Assembly (NCBI RefSeq): GCF_000498575.2
Contig: NZ_AWSQ01000006.1
Span: forward strand, 156,430 to 220,429
Length of the DNA stretch: 64,000 nucleotides
Origin: Pseudomonas taeanensis MS-3
Lineage (GTDB): Bacteria > Pseudomonadota > Gammaproteobacteria > Pseudomonadales > Pseudomonadaceae
Reading direction: 5' to 3'
Under the pieces are notes generated by a model. That model had not been told where the DNA came from. It worked only from the letters and a program-made list of their open reading frames with translations, and ran no database searches. A program made the position numbers and the translations under genes. Of this stretch, positions 7,491 to 15,023 are shown piece by piece. Positions within the stretch are counted from its first letter, which is position 1. Every line of letters begins with the position of its first letter.

Positions 7491-8456
7491 ATGCCACACC
7501 CTCATCTCAGCATCCTGGTGGTTGACGACGCCAAGTTCTCCAGCGCGATGATCGGCCGGGCCTTGAGTCAAGCCGGCTATCAGGATCTGCGTTTCGCCGA
7601 CAGCGCCGCAGAAGCCCTCAAACTACTCGAACAGCGCCCCGCCAGCGTACTGCTGGCGGATTGGCTGATGCCGGAGATGGATGGCCTGGAACTGACCGGC
7701 CGGGTGCGTCAGCAGGATGAGATGACCGACCACTACACCTACGTCATGCTGTTAACCGGCAAGGAAGGCGAACGAGTCATGGCCGAAGCCTTCGACCGCG
7801 GCGTCGATGACTTCATCAGCAAGGCGGCCATGCACGAACAGTTGGTGCCACGGGTGTATGCCGCCGACCGACTGTGCAACACCTTGCAGCGCCTGCTTCA
7901 TGAAAACCACCTATTGACCGAAAACATCGCCAGTCTGGAGCAACGCAACCTGGTCGACCCTCTGACCGGCCTGGGCAACCTGCGCTACCTGCAGCAGAAA
8001 TTGCTCGATAGCCTGCGTCAGGTCGAATCACGCGGCGGCGCCCTGTGTTACCTGTTGATCGGCTTACAGAATGCCGGCGAGCTCCGCCAGAGACATGGCG
8101 ATAGTTTTTATAATGAGTTGTTGCATGGAGTGGCCCGGCGCCTACAGCAACTGGTGCGACCGCTGGACGTGCTGGTGCGTCTCGACGACAACCACTTCGC
8201 CCTGATCACCCTGCTCGAAGACCTGCACGAATGCTCGCCCAGCAGCTTCAAGCGCCTGCACGAGGGGCTGAACCTCAAGGCGTTCAAAACCAGTGAAGGC
8301 TTCATCAATCTCAAGGCCGGTATCAGCCTGGTTGGTCTCGACGCCAAAGCCCTGCCCATCGACCCGGAAAGACTGATCAGCCATGCCGCCAAGCTGCTAC
8401 CCGAGTCTTATGTCAGCGAGCGGGTCACAGCCATGCGTCTGCCGCTGCCGAAATAA
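7491..8456 (+). CDS. response regulator with degenerate GGDEF domain
   Basis: A 321-residue protein. Residues 1-125 form a CheY-like receiver (VVDDAKF, phospho-acceptor Asp57 in LLADWLMPEMDG, switch Thr in LLTGKEGE, conserved Lys in FISKAAM). After a short helix comes a GGDEF-type domain opening NLVDPLTGLGNLRYL, but the signature that should read GGDEF is LDDNHF (residues 231-236), so cyclase activity is very unlikely. The domain could bind GTP or c-di-GMP or act as an oligomerisation module. The start at 7491 is the ATG directly before the receiver. The neighbours are panE and, two genes on, an orphan sensor kinase, which is a possible partner. Confidence 0.85.
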   Translation: MPHPHLSILVVDDAKFSSAMIGRALSQAGYQDLRFADSAAEALKLLEQRPASVLLADWLMPEMDGLELTGRVRQQDEMTDHYTYVMLLTGKEGERVMAEAFDRGVDDFISKAAMHEQLVPRVYAADRLCNTLQRLLHENHLLTENIASLEQRNLVDPLTGLGNLRYLQQKLLDSLRQVESRGGALCYLLIGLQNAGELRQRHGDSFYNELLHGVARRLQQLVRPLDVLVRLDDNHFALITLLEDLHECSPSSFKRLHEGLNLKAFKTSEGFINLKAGISLVGLDAKALPIDPERLISHAAKLLPESYVSERVTAMRLPLPK

Positions 8457-8501
8457 ATCGCAACCAGGACACGTCATGCGAATAAATCAAAGCGCGTTGC
8501 A

Positions 8502-9413
8502 ATGAGCTGGCACATTCTCGGTGCCGGTAGCCTGGGCAGCCTGTGGGCCGTCCGCCTGGCCCGCTGTGGCCTGCCGGTACAACTGATCCTGCGCGACCAG
8601 AGCCGCCTCGAGGCGTATCAACGCGCCGGCGGTTTGACCCTGGTCGAGCAGGGCCGCCCCCAGTTGCACCCAATCGCCGCGCAAACGGCCAACGACCCCG
8701 AGCCAATTCAGCGCCTGCTGGTGGCCTGTAAAGCCTATGACGCCGAAGCGGCCGTTGCCCGCCTGGCGCCACGCCTGGCCGCGAATGCCGAGCTGATCCT
8801 CCTGCAAAACGGCCTGGGCAGCCAGGCCGCGGTGGCCGCCCAAGCTCCTCAGGCTCGCTGCATCCTCGCCAGCAGCACCGAAGGTGCGTTCCGTGAAGAT
8901 GACTTTCGCGTGGTGTTCGCCGGCCATGGCCACACCTGGCTCGGCGACCCACTCGACCTCAGCCCTCCCGGGTGGCTGAACGAACTCGAACGCAGTGGCA
9001 TCGTGCACGACTGGAGCCTGGATATCCTCAGCCGGCTGTGGCGCAAGCTGGCCCTGAACTGCGCAATCAACCCATTGACCGTGCTGTACGACTGCCGCAA
9101 TGGCGGCCTGAGCGAGCACCCAGCCGAAATCACCACGCTCTGCGCCGAACTGGGCGAACTGCTTGAAACCTGTGGTCAACCCGCCGCCGCCACGGATCTG
9201 CATGACGAGGTGCTGCGCGTAATCCAGGCCACCGCGGCGAACTACTCCTCGATGCTTCAGGATGTGCGGCAAGGCCGCCGCACCGAGATCGCCTACCTGC
9301 TCGGTCATGCCTGCGCCGCGGCCCAACGGCATAACCTGGCCGTACCACATCTGCGTGCGCTGCATACGCGCCTGGTCCAGCACCTGAACGCGCATGGATT
9401 GCCCAGCCAATAA
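8502..9413 (+). CDS. panE: 2-dehydropantoate 2-reductase (ketopantoate reductase)
   Basis: A 303-residue protein with an N-terminal Rossmann motif ILGAGSLGSLWAVRLA, the NGLGSQ segment, and a C-terminal helical domain with LARLWRKLALNCAINPLT-like sequence (RLWRKLALNCAINPLTVLYD) containing the catalytic Lys and the Asn of this family. It reduces 2-dehydropantoate with NADPH in pantothenate and coenzyme A synthesis, in the cytosol. Late in the chain, NYSSMLQDVRQGRRTEIAYL is a PanE/ApbA signature. The ATG at 8502 begins directly at the Rossmann strand. It is 45 bases after the response regulator and likely in one transcript with it. Confidence 0.92.
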   Translation: MSWHILGAGSLGSLWAVRLARCGLPVQLILRDQSRLEAYQRAGGLTLVEQGRPQLHPIAAQTANDPEPIQRLLVACKAYDAEAAVARLAPRLAANAELILLQNGLGSQAAVAAQAPQARCILASSTEGAFREDDFRVVFAGHGHTWLGDPLDLSPPGWLNELERSGIVHDWSLDILSRLWRKLALNCAINPLTVLYDCRNGGLSEHPAEITTLCAELGELLETCGQPAAATDLHDEVLRVIQATAANYSSMLQDVRQGRRTEIAYLLGHACAAAQRHNLAVPHLRALHTRLVQHLNAHGLPSQ

Positions 9414-9461
9414 GCCGCGCGTTACCCTGCTCGCACTTTCGCCATAGCGACGTACCCGCCC

Positions 9462-11480
9462 ATGCTTCTGCGTCAGCGCCTCGAAAACCTGCCCGTCGGT
9501 CGCAAGCTGCTGGCCGCTCTACTGGTCCTGCTGATGGCGGTACTGCTGGTCGCCAACCTGGCGTTCATCAGCGCGGCCTACTGGATTTCCCAAGAGAGCA
9601 TGGCGCCACAAGCCTTGCACACCCTCGGCCGACTGATCGCCAGCCCGCCCCTGAGCCAAGAGGCGCTGAGCTCGGCGAGCGCTGCCGAAGGCCTGCTCAA
9701 ACGTCTGGATGATTACGCACCGCTGCGCGCGGCGGTGATCTACGACAGCGACGGCGCCAGCCTGGCGCAGCTGCAGCGCGGCGAGGAGCTGCTCCTACCG
9801 CTGCGCGTCGAGCAACTGGACTCCTGGCGCTACAGCGAATTCCGCACCAACCTGCTGGTCGAACTGCCGCAGCACGGCAATCGCCCCGGGCACTTGCTGT
9901 TGGTCGCCTCGGGCGAGCTGCCTGGCGCCTTTTACACCGGCACCCTGACTGCCAGCGGAGCGATCCTGTTCGTCAGCATCCTGCTGTGGTTTGCCGTGGC
10001 GCGACAAATCCGCCGCCTGGTGACCAAGCCGATCCGCAGGCTGGAAGAATTGTCGCGTCAGGTCACCCGCGAGGAGAACTATGCCTTGCGCGCCGGTCGC
10101 GGTAATCAGGACGAGATTGGCAGCCTGGCCGACGCATTCAACACCATGCTGATGCGCATCGAGGCGCGCGAGCAGCAACTCAAGCGCGCCCGCGACGACG
10201 CCCAGGAGGCATTCGACCAAGCGCATAACCTGGCCGAGGAGACCCGTCATTCCAACCGCAAGCTGGAACTGGAAGTCCAGGTGCGCAGCAAGATCGAGAA
10301 GAAGCTCACAGGGTTCCAGAACTACCTCAACAGCATCATCGACTCCATGCCCTCGGCGCTGATTGCCCTCGACGAGCAACTCTACGTGACGCAATGGAAC
10401 CAGGCCGCCAGCGCCCTCTCCGGCACCCGCCTGGACGAAGCGCTGAACCAGCCGGTATTTCTCGCCTTCCCACCACTGAAAGCCTTTCTCGCGCAACTCA
10501 AACACAGTGTCGAACAGCACAAGGTCGAGGAAGTCGAACGGGTGACCTGGAGCAAGGGCGAAGAGTCGCGCCACTATGCGCTGACCTTCTACCCCTTGAT
10601 GGGCGGCACCGGGCGCGGCGTGGTGATCCGCATCGACGACATCACCCAGCGCCTGAGCCTGGAAGAAATGATGGTGCAGTCGGAGAAGATGCTCTCGGTC
10701 GGCGGCCTCGCCGCCGGCATGGCCCACGAGATCAACAACCCGCTCGGCGCCATCTTGCATAACGTGCAGAACATTCGCCGTCGCCTGTCGCCGGAACTGG
10801 CGAAGAACCAGCAACACGCCGAGCAGATCGGCGTCAGCCTGGATGCCATCGACCATTACCTGCACGCCCGCGAAGTGCCCCGCCTGCTCGACGGAATCCA
10901 GCAGGCCGGCACTCGCGCGGCGAAGATCGTCAGCCACATGCTCAGTTTCAGTCGCCTGAGCAACCGGCAGCTGGCACCCTGCGAACTGCCTGCGCTGATC
11001 GATCAGGCGCTGGAAATCGCCAGTAATGACTTCGACCTGACGGAAAGTTTCGACTTCAAGAGCCTGGTCATCCAGCGCGAATTCGACCCTGCGCTCGGCC
11101 CCGTCCCGGGTATTGCCAACGAACTGGAGCAGGTACTGCTCAACCTGCTGAAAAACGCCGCCCAGGCGATTCACCAGCGCGACGACGAGAGCCTGCCTGG
11201 GCAGATAACCCTGCGCACCAAGCTGGCGCCCCCCTGGGTGGAGGTGCAGGTGGAAGACAACGGGATCGGCATGCCCGAGTCGGTGCGCAAGCGCATCTTC
11301 GAGCCCTTCTTCACTACCAAGGAAGTCGGCCAGGGCACCGGGCTGGGTCTGTCGGTCTCCTACTTCATCATCACCAACAACCACAAAGGGCAAATGGAAG
11401 TGCAGTCCAAACCGGGCCAGGGTACGTGCTTCACCCTGCGCCTGCCGCTGCCTGCCGCCCCCACACATTCAGGGCTGTAA
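9462..11480 (+). CDS. membrane sensor histidine kinase (HAMP-PAS-HisKA-HATPase)
   Basis: A 672-residue sensor kinase. TM1 lies near residues 15-40 (LLAALLVLLMAVLLVANLAF) and TM2 near 165-185, bracketing a periplasmic domain of about 120 residues. A HAMP segment (RLVTKPIRRLEELSRQV), a coiled coil to about 285, and a PAS domain (IIDSMPSALIALDEQLYVTQWN) follow. The phospho-accepting His422 sits in AAGMAHEINNPLGA. ATPase boxes are NLLKNAAQAI, DNGIGMP and GTGLGLSVSYFII. No response regulator is adjacent, so it is an orphan. It corresponds in position to PA4398 of P. aeruginosa, which I recall being linked to swarming and biofilm control. The PduO gene follows 2 bases after its stop. Confidence 0.9.
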   Translation: MLLRQRLENLPVGRKLLAALLVLLMAVLLVANLAFISAAYWISQESMAPQALHTLGRLIASPPLSQEALSSASAAEGLLKRLDDYAPLRAAVIYDSDGASLAQLQRGEELLLPLRVEQLDSWRYSEFRTNLLVELPQHGNRPGHLLLVASGELPGAFYTGTLTASGAILFVSILLWFAVARQIRRLVTKPIRRLEELSRQVTREENYALRAGRGNQDEIGSLADAFNTMLMRIEAREQQLKRARDDAQEAFDQAHNLAEETRHSNRKLELEVQVRSKIEKKLTGFQNYLNSIIDSMPSALIALDEQLYVTQWNQAASALSGTRLDEALNQPVFLAFPPLKAFLAQLKHSVEQHKVEEVERVTWSKGEESRHYALTFYPLMGGTGRGVVIRIDDITQRLSLEEMMVQSEKMLSVGGLAAGMAHEINNPLGAILHNVQNIRRRLSPELAKNQQHAEQIGVSLDAIDHYLHAREVPRLLDGIQQAGTRAAKIVSHMLSFSRLSNRQLAPCELPALIDQALEIASNDFDLTESFDFKSLVIQREFDPALGPVPGIANELEQVLLNLLKNAAQAIHQRDDESLPGQITLRTKLAPPWVEVQVEDNGIGMPESVRKRIFEPFFTTKEVGQGTGLGLSVSYFIITNNHKGQMEVQSKPGQGTCFTLRLPLPAAPTHSGL

Positions 11481-11482
11481 AT

Positions 11483-12064
11483 ATGGGTTATCGACTGTCG
11501 AAGATTTACACACGCACCGGCGACAAGGGTGAAACCGGCTTGGCCGACGGTAGGCGGGTCAGCAAGGATCACCCGCGAGTAGAGGCCATGGGCGAAGTCG
11601 ACACGCTGAACAGCCAGCTCGGCCTGCTCCTGGCCGAGCTGGCCGAACAGGCACTCCAGCAGCCCGCGCTGAACGAAATAAGCGAGGTGCTCGCGCCCTG
11701 TCAGCATCGTCTGTTCGACCTCGGCGGCGAGCTGGCGATGCCGGACTACCAGGCGCTGCACGAGGATGAAGTCGAACGTCTGGAGGCGGCGATCGACCGC
11801 TGGAACGAAGAGCTCGGCCCGCTGGAGAACTTCATCCTGCCCGGCGGCTCCCGCCTGATTGCCCAGGCCCACGTGTGCCGTAGCCTGGCCCGTGGGGCAG
11901 AACGGCGCTGCCAGCAACTGAATGCCGAGGAGCCTATCCGCGCCGTCGGGCTGGCCTACGTCAACCGGTTATCCGACCTGCTGTTCGTCGCCGCACGCCT
12001 GATCGCCCGCCGCCAGCAGATCGCCGAAGTGCTCTGGCAGGCGGCGCCAAAACAACCGGATTAA
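11483..12064 (+). CDS. PduO-type cob(I)alamin adenosyltransferase
   Basis: A 193-residue protein beginning YRLSKIYTRTGDKGETGLADG, the ATP-binding signature of PduO-type ATP:corrinoid adenosyltransferases. It then shows AMGEVDTLNSQLGLL and a C-terminal block FILPGGSR...HVCRSLARGAERR and YVNRLSDLLFVAARL. The enzyme transfers the adenosyl group of ATP to cob(I)alamin to make coenzyme B12. The start at 11483 lies two bases after the upstream kinase stop (the ribosome site AGGG is inside the kinase gene), so translation may be coupled. No other cobalamin gene is near, so the linkage to the kinase is unexplained. Confidence 0.92.
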   Translation: MGYRLSKIYTRTGDKGETGLADGRRVSKDHPRVEAMGEVDTLNSQLGLLLAELAEQALQQPALNEISEVLAPCQHRLFDLGGELAMPDYQALHEDEVERLEAAIDRWNEELGPLENFILPGGSRLIAQAHVCRSLARGAERRCQQLNAEEPIRAVGLAYVNRLSDLLFVAARLIARRQQIAEVLWQAAPKQPD

Positions 12065-12149
12065 CCTGCTGGCGATGCTCTTGGATGAGTCGCCAGCAAG
12101 CTAGCACTGATGCACACGGAAATTCGCCGCCCCGCGCCGCTCTAAACAC

Positions 12150-13043
12150 TCAGAGCAGGCTCAGGCGACTCTCGAAGCGCCGCTGCTCACCACTCAGCGG
12201 GTCGATAAATGCCAGCCCCTGTGCCAACAGTTTGAGCGGCCGGGTGTAATCGTCCACGGCGTCCGCCGCCTCGCTGACTTCTGGATAGAAAGGATCGTTG
12301 CAGATCGGCGCACCCAGTGCGGCCAGATGCACCCGTAATTGGTGCTTCTTGCCGGTGACCGGGTACAGCGCATAGCGCCACAGTTCACCGCGTTGCTCGA
12401 TCACCTCGATGCGGGTTTCCGTGTTCGCCGCACCGGCGGCCTCCTGCATGCGGAAGAACGGTTCGCCGGCGACCAGCCGCGTGGCCCGCAGCAGCGGGAA
12501 CTCCAGACCTGGCAGAGCCAGCGCCAGCGCCTCATAGCGCTTGACCATCTGCCGTTCACGGAACAGCGCCTGATACTGGCCGCGGCTCTGCGGGTTGGTC
12601 GAGAACAGCACCAGGCCGGCGGTATGCCGGTCGATGCGGTGCAGCGGCACCAGATCGGCATTGCCCAAGCGCTTGACCAGACGTGCCTGCAGAGTCTGCT
12701 CGACGTATTCGCCGGCCGGCATCACTGGCAAGAAATGTGGCTTGTCAGCCACCAGCAGATGCTCGTCGACATGCAGTATCGACTCATGGAAGGGAATGAC
12801 GGTTTCCGCCGGGACCTCTCGAAAGTAGTGCACGCGCAGCCCGACTCGATAGGCATGCTGTGGACCAATCGGCGCGCCGGCGGCATCCAGCACCTTGCCA
12901 TCCGTCATGCGCTGCAGCCACACCTCGCGACCGATCGCCGAAAAGTGCGCCGCCAGGCAATCGAGCACAGTCACCCAATTGCCTGACGGCAGGTGCAGGG
13001 TGCTCGGGCGCATATTGGACGGGGAACGGGCCTGCACAGACAT
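12150..13043 (-). CDS. RluA-family pseudouridine synthase
   Basis: A 297-residue protein with the catalytic motif HRIDRHTAGLVLF (HRxDxxTxG with the nucleophilic Asp), preceded by VADKPHFLPVMP and followed by GKKHQLRVHLAALGAPICND. These place it in the RluA/RsuA superfamily, RluA branch. It should isomerise a uridine in rRNA or tRNA; the exact site is unknown. I use the ATG at 13043 because GAG lies near it; a longer frame to 13109 and a shorter ATG at 13013 are possible. It is the last same-strand gene after dgkA, separated from it by 87 bases, and may be read from the colRS-warA transcript, but I see no operator or promoter of its own. Confidence 0.88.
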   Translation of the reverse strand: MSVQARSPSNMRPSTLHLPSGNWVTVLDCLAAHFSAIGREVWLQRMTDGKVLDAAGAPIGPQHAYRVGLRVHYFREVPAETVIPFHESILHVDEHLLVADKPHFLPVMPAGEYVEQTLQARLVKRLGNADLVPLHRIDRHTAGLVLFSTNPQSRGQYQALFRERQMVKRYEALALALPGLEFPLLRATRLVAGEPFFRMQEAAGAANTETRIEVIEQRGELWRYALYPVTGKKHQLRVHLAALGAPICNDPFYPEVSEAADAVDDYTRPLKLLAQGLAFIDPLSGEQRRFESRLSLL

Positions 13044-13130
13044 GGCAACACTCAATGGACACGGCGAGCGTCCATTAGGCCGCAGCCACACAGCTGTCGT
13101 CAAAGGCACGCCTCGGCCCGACCCGCGCCA

Positions 13131-13529
13131 CTAAAGCAGAATCACCGCCCAGACCAGACCAATCAGCAGCAAGGCGACGAGCTGTGCAGCGCTGCCCTGA
13201 TCCTTTGCCTGTTTCGACAGCGGGTGCAGCGCCAGAGAAATACGATCTACCGTGGCTTCGATCGCCGAGTTGAGCAACTCGACGATCAAGGCCAGCAGGC
13301 AGACGGCGATCAACAACGCGCGTTCGGCTCTGCCGACATCCAGGCTGAACGCCAGTGGAATCAGCAGCGCGTTCAACGCCACCAGCTGACGAAAGGCCGC
13401 CTCGCCGCGAAATGCGGCCTGCAGGCCAGCCCATGAATAACCGGCGGCATTGAGAATACGTCGCCAGCCGGTTTTACCTTTTAGCGCATTACCCACTGGC
13501 GGCACGCTCAGCGGTTCAGATTTCATCAT
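13131..13529 (-). CDS. dgkA: diacylglycerol kinase DgkA
   Basis: A 132-residue integral membrane kinase with three hydrophobic helices and the hallmark ELLNSAIEATVDR, which carries the catalytic and Mg-binding residues of prokaryotic DgkA. It phosphorylates diacylglycerol to phosphatidic acid at the inner membrane using ATP. Its start overlaps the end of inaA by 14 bases, so the two are translationally coupled. The placement at the end of warA-inaA fits recycling of the diacylglycerol released when phospholipid head groups are used to decorate periplasmic or outer-membrane glycans. Expression is likely ColR-dependent through the operator in front of warA. Confidence 0.94.
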   Translation of the reverse strand: MMKSEPLSVPPVGNALKGKTGWRRILNAAGYSWAGLQAAFRGEAAFRQLVALNALLIPLAFSLDVGRAERALLIAVCLLALIVELLNSAIEATVDRISLALHPLSKQAKDQGSAAQLVALLLIGLVWAVILL

Positions 13530-14241
13530 GGGAATACGGCTCCACGGCCCGAATGAAACAGTTGTACGAGTTAATCAGCAACTGCCAGTCACCCTCCGGC
13601 ATGGCCCCTTTGTGACGGTAAAGCTGCTGTAAGTCGCGCCGCGATGCCGTGACGCTGAGCAGCCGACGGCGGCTCTTCTCCAGGTCGAGCAACGCCACTT
13701 CGGCCCAGTCGCCGTCTGCCGTCTGGTGGCGCTTGATGAAGATGTGTTTGGGATACAGACAGCCATGCTGCCAGGCGGCCCGGTGCAGGCGGCTGAGCAT
13801 GATCGACAGCTGTTGCAACATGTTCCGATTGAGTTCACCGCCATCGCGCTGCGGCTCGCCGCTGGCATACCAGTCATCCAGGCTGACGAAACCCTCCAGG
13901 GCTTCGCTGACCAATAGTGCCCGCCATTGTCCGGCGTCCTTCTGCGCCTCGCAGTAAACCAGGCGCGGCACGTGGATACCGAGCTTGCTCAGGGCCTGCA
14001 TCGCCTGCTGCTCACGCAACACCGTGGGTCGCCCAAGGGGATGGCGCCAGGAGCGATAGAGATGCCCGGTCTGGCGCTTGATATACAACAGCTTGTGGTT
14101 TTTATCGCGCACCCTCTGCACGCCGCTCTCGCCACCCCGGCGTTGATTAGGCGCCTCGACCCACTCGCCGCGGATCTGCCACCAGCGCTCGAACGCTGTC
14201 GGGCTGTGTTCGCTATGTCTTACCGCGATCAGGCCGGCCAT
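13516..14241 (-). CDS. inaA: InaA lipopolysaccharide-kinase-family protein (paralogue 2)
   Basis: A 241-residue InaA/WaaP-like protein. Conserved blocks: GEWVEAPNQRR, SGVQRVRDK, IKRQTGHLYRSWRHPLG, QHGCLYPKHIF (His159, Cys161) and LLDLEKSRRR. The usual HxD catalytic Asp is Cys161; the second acidic residue in DLEK is kept. The start at 14241 comes two bases after the warA stop, giving coupled translation. It is cytoplasmic and presumably acts on LPS core or lipid A precursors. In P. putida the homologous operon behind colRS (methyltransferase, inaA) is ColR-controlled (recalled from literature). A close paralogue lies at 5078-5806, about 8 kb away. Confidence 0.85.
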   Translation of the reverse strand: MAGLIAVRHSEHSPTAFERWWQIRGEWVEAPNQRRGGESGVQRVRDKNHKLLYIKRQTGHLYRSWRHPLGRPTVLREQQAMQALSKLGIHVPRLVYCEAQKDAGQWRALLVSEALEGFVSLDDWYASGEPQRDGGELNRNMLQQLSIMLSRLHRAAWQHGCLYPKHIFIKRHQTADGDWAEVALLDLEKSRRRLLSVTASRRDLQQLYRHKGAMPEGDWQLLINSYNCFIRAVEPYSHDEI

Positions 14242-14243
14242 GT

Positions 14244-14933
14244 TCAGCAGCTCTTGCGCAGCACATAGACTCGCCACATGGCATAACCCGGCAAAAAGTC
14301 ATGATGGCTGAGAATATCGAAACCCACCTGCTTGAACTCCGCCTCGACGACATCCTTGGCAATCACGAAACGGTTCTGGTTCTCCGAGGCACGCCCCTCG
14401 GCGGCCCGCCGCGTCTCCAAGCGCCGACGCTTCCAGGCCTTGTAGTTACCATCGACCCACAAGGACACGATCAGCGTATCGCGGGTCACCCGGTGAAACT
14501 CGCGCAGCATGGCCAGGCGGTGCTCGGGGTCGGCGATATGGTGCAGCAGACGCATGCAAAAGATGCTATCGACCGCATTTTCCGTCAGGTCGATGGCGAA
14601 CGCCGAAGTCTGGAAAGTCTTCACTCGGGCGACAACATCCTCAGGCTGCCCGGCCATGGCAATGGCCAGCATGTCGCGAGAATTGTCCGCTGCGAGGATC
14701 ACCCGGTTCGGCTGCTCGGCCAGCAGTGACCAGAAGCGCCCGGCACCGGAGGGCAGATCAAGCACCAGGTTAGGCTCGCCTGCTCGCTTCAGGGCCCGGC
14801 GGGCAAGTTGCACATCCCGCCAATGGGACAGGCGCCGCGCCAGACCGTCCTGATGCTTATGCAAGTACTGCTGAGCATGCTCGCGGTCATACTTGCCCGA
14901 AAACTCAAGTTCAATGGACTTGTTGAGTGACAT
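14244..14933 (-). CDS. warA: WarA-like class I SAM methyltransferase
   Basis: A 229-residue methyltransferase. SAM motif I is LVLDLPSGAGRFWSLL, with the acidic loop at VILAADNSRDML and SIFCMRLLHHI as motif IV. Placement between colS and inaA matches PA4379, named WarA in P. aeruginosa and reported to affect O-antigen length distribution through LPS biosynthesis (from memory). The start at 14933 has a GGAG/AGG ribosome site. Ninety bases separate it from colS, and that gap begins with a three-unit direct repeat that I interpret as a ColR operator, so it probably has its own promoter besides read-through from colRS. Confidence 0.85.
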   Translation of the reverse strand: MSLNKSIELEFSGKYDREHAQQYLHKHQDGLARRLSHWRDVQLARRALKRAGEPNLVLDLPSGAGRFWSLLAEQPNRVILAADNSRDMLAIAMAGQPEDVVARVKTFQTSAFAIDLTENAVDSIFCMRLLHHIADPEHRLAMLREFHRVTRDTLIVSLWVDGNYKAWKRRRLETRRAAEGRASENQNRFVIAKDVVEAEFKQVGFDILSHHDFLPGYAMWRVYVLRKSC

Positions 14934-14994
14934 GACAACCTGCTCCGATAAGGGATCTATGGCTGTCAGACTATCGCCGAGCCCATAAAGCCCT

Positions 14995-15023
14995 CGTCAA
15001 AAGCATGTGAAGAAAACGTGAAG
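14995..15023 (-). promoter_or_regulatory. probable ColR operator upstream of warA
   Basis: Read on the minus strand, three heptamers lie at exact 11-bp steps: CTTCACG (15023-15017), CTTCACA (15012-15006) and TTTGACG (15001-14995). The array starts at the base next to the colS stop codon. The TTGACG of the last unit could also serve as a -35 box, with CGATAG or GATAGT 18-19 bases on. An aligned copy occurs at 17002-17030. Spacing and repeat orientation suit an OmpR-family dimer. Confidence 0.7.

Noticed and set aside
9795..11468. A 557-codon open frame on the minus strand opposite the sensor kinase
   Set aside because: The plus-strand kinase has all family motifs in order; the antisense product is His/Gln/Val-rich low-complexity sequence typical of shadow frames.
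13516..14241. inaA as a recently transferred gene
   Set aside because: Codon use and operon position match its neighbours and the homologous operon of other pseudomonads.
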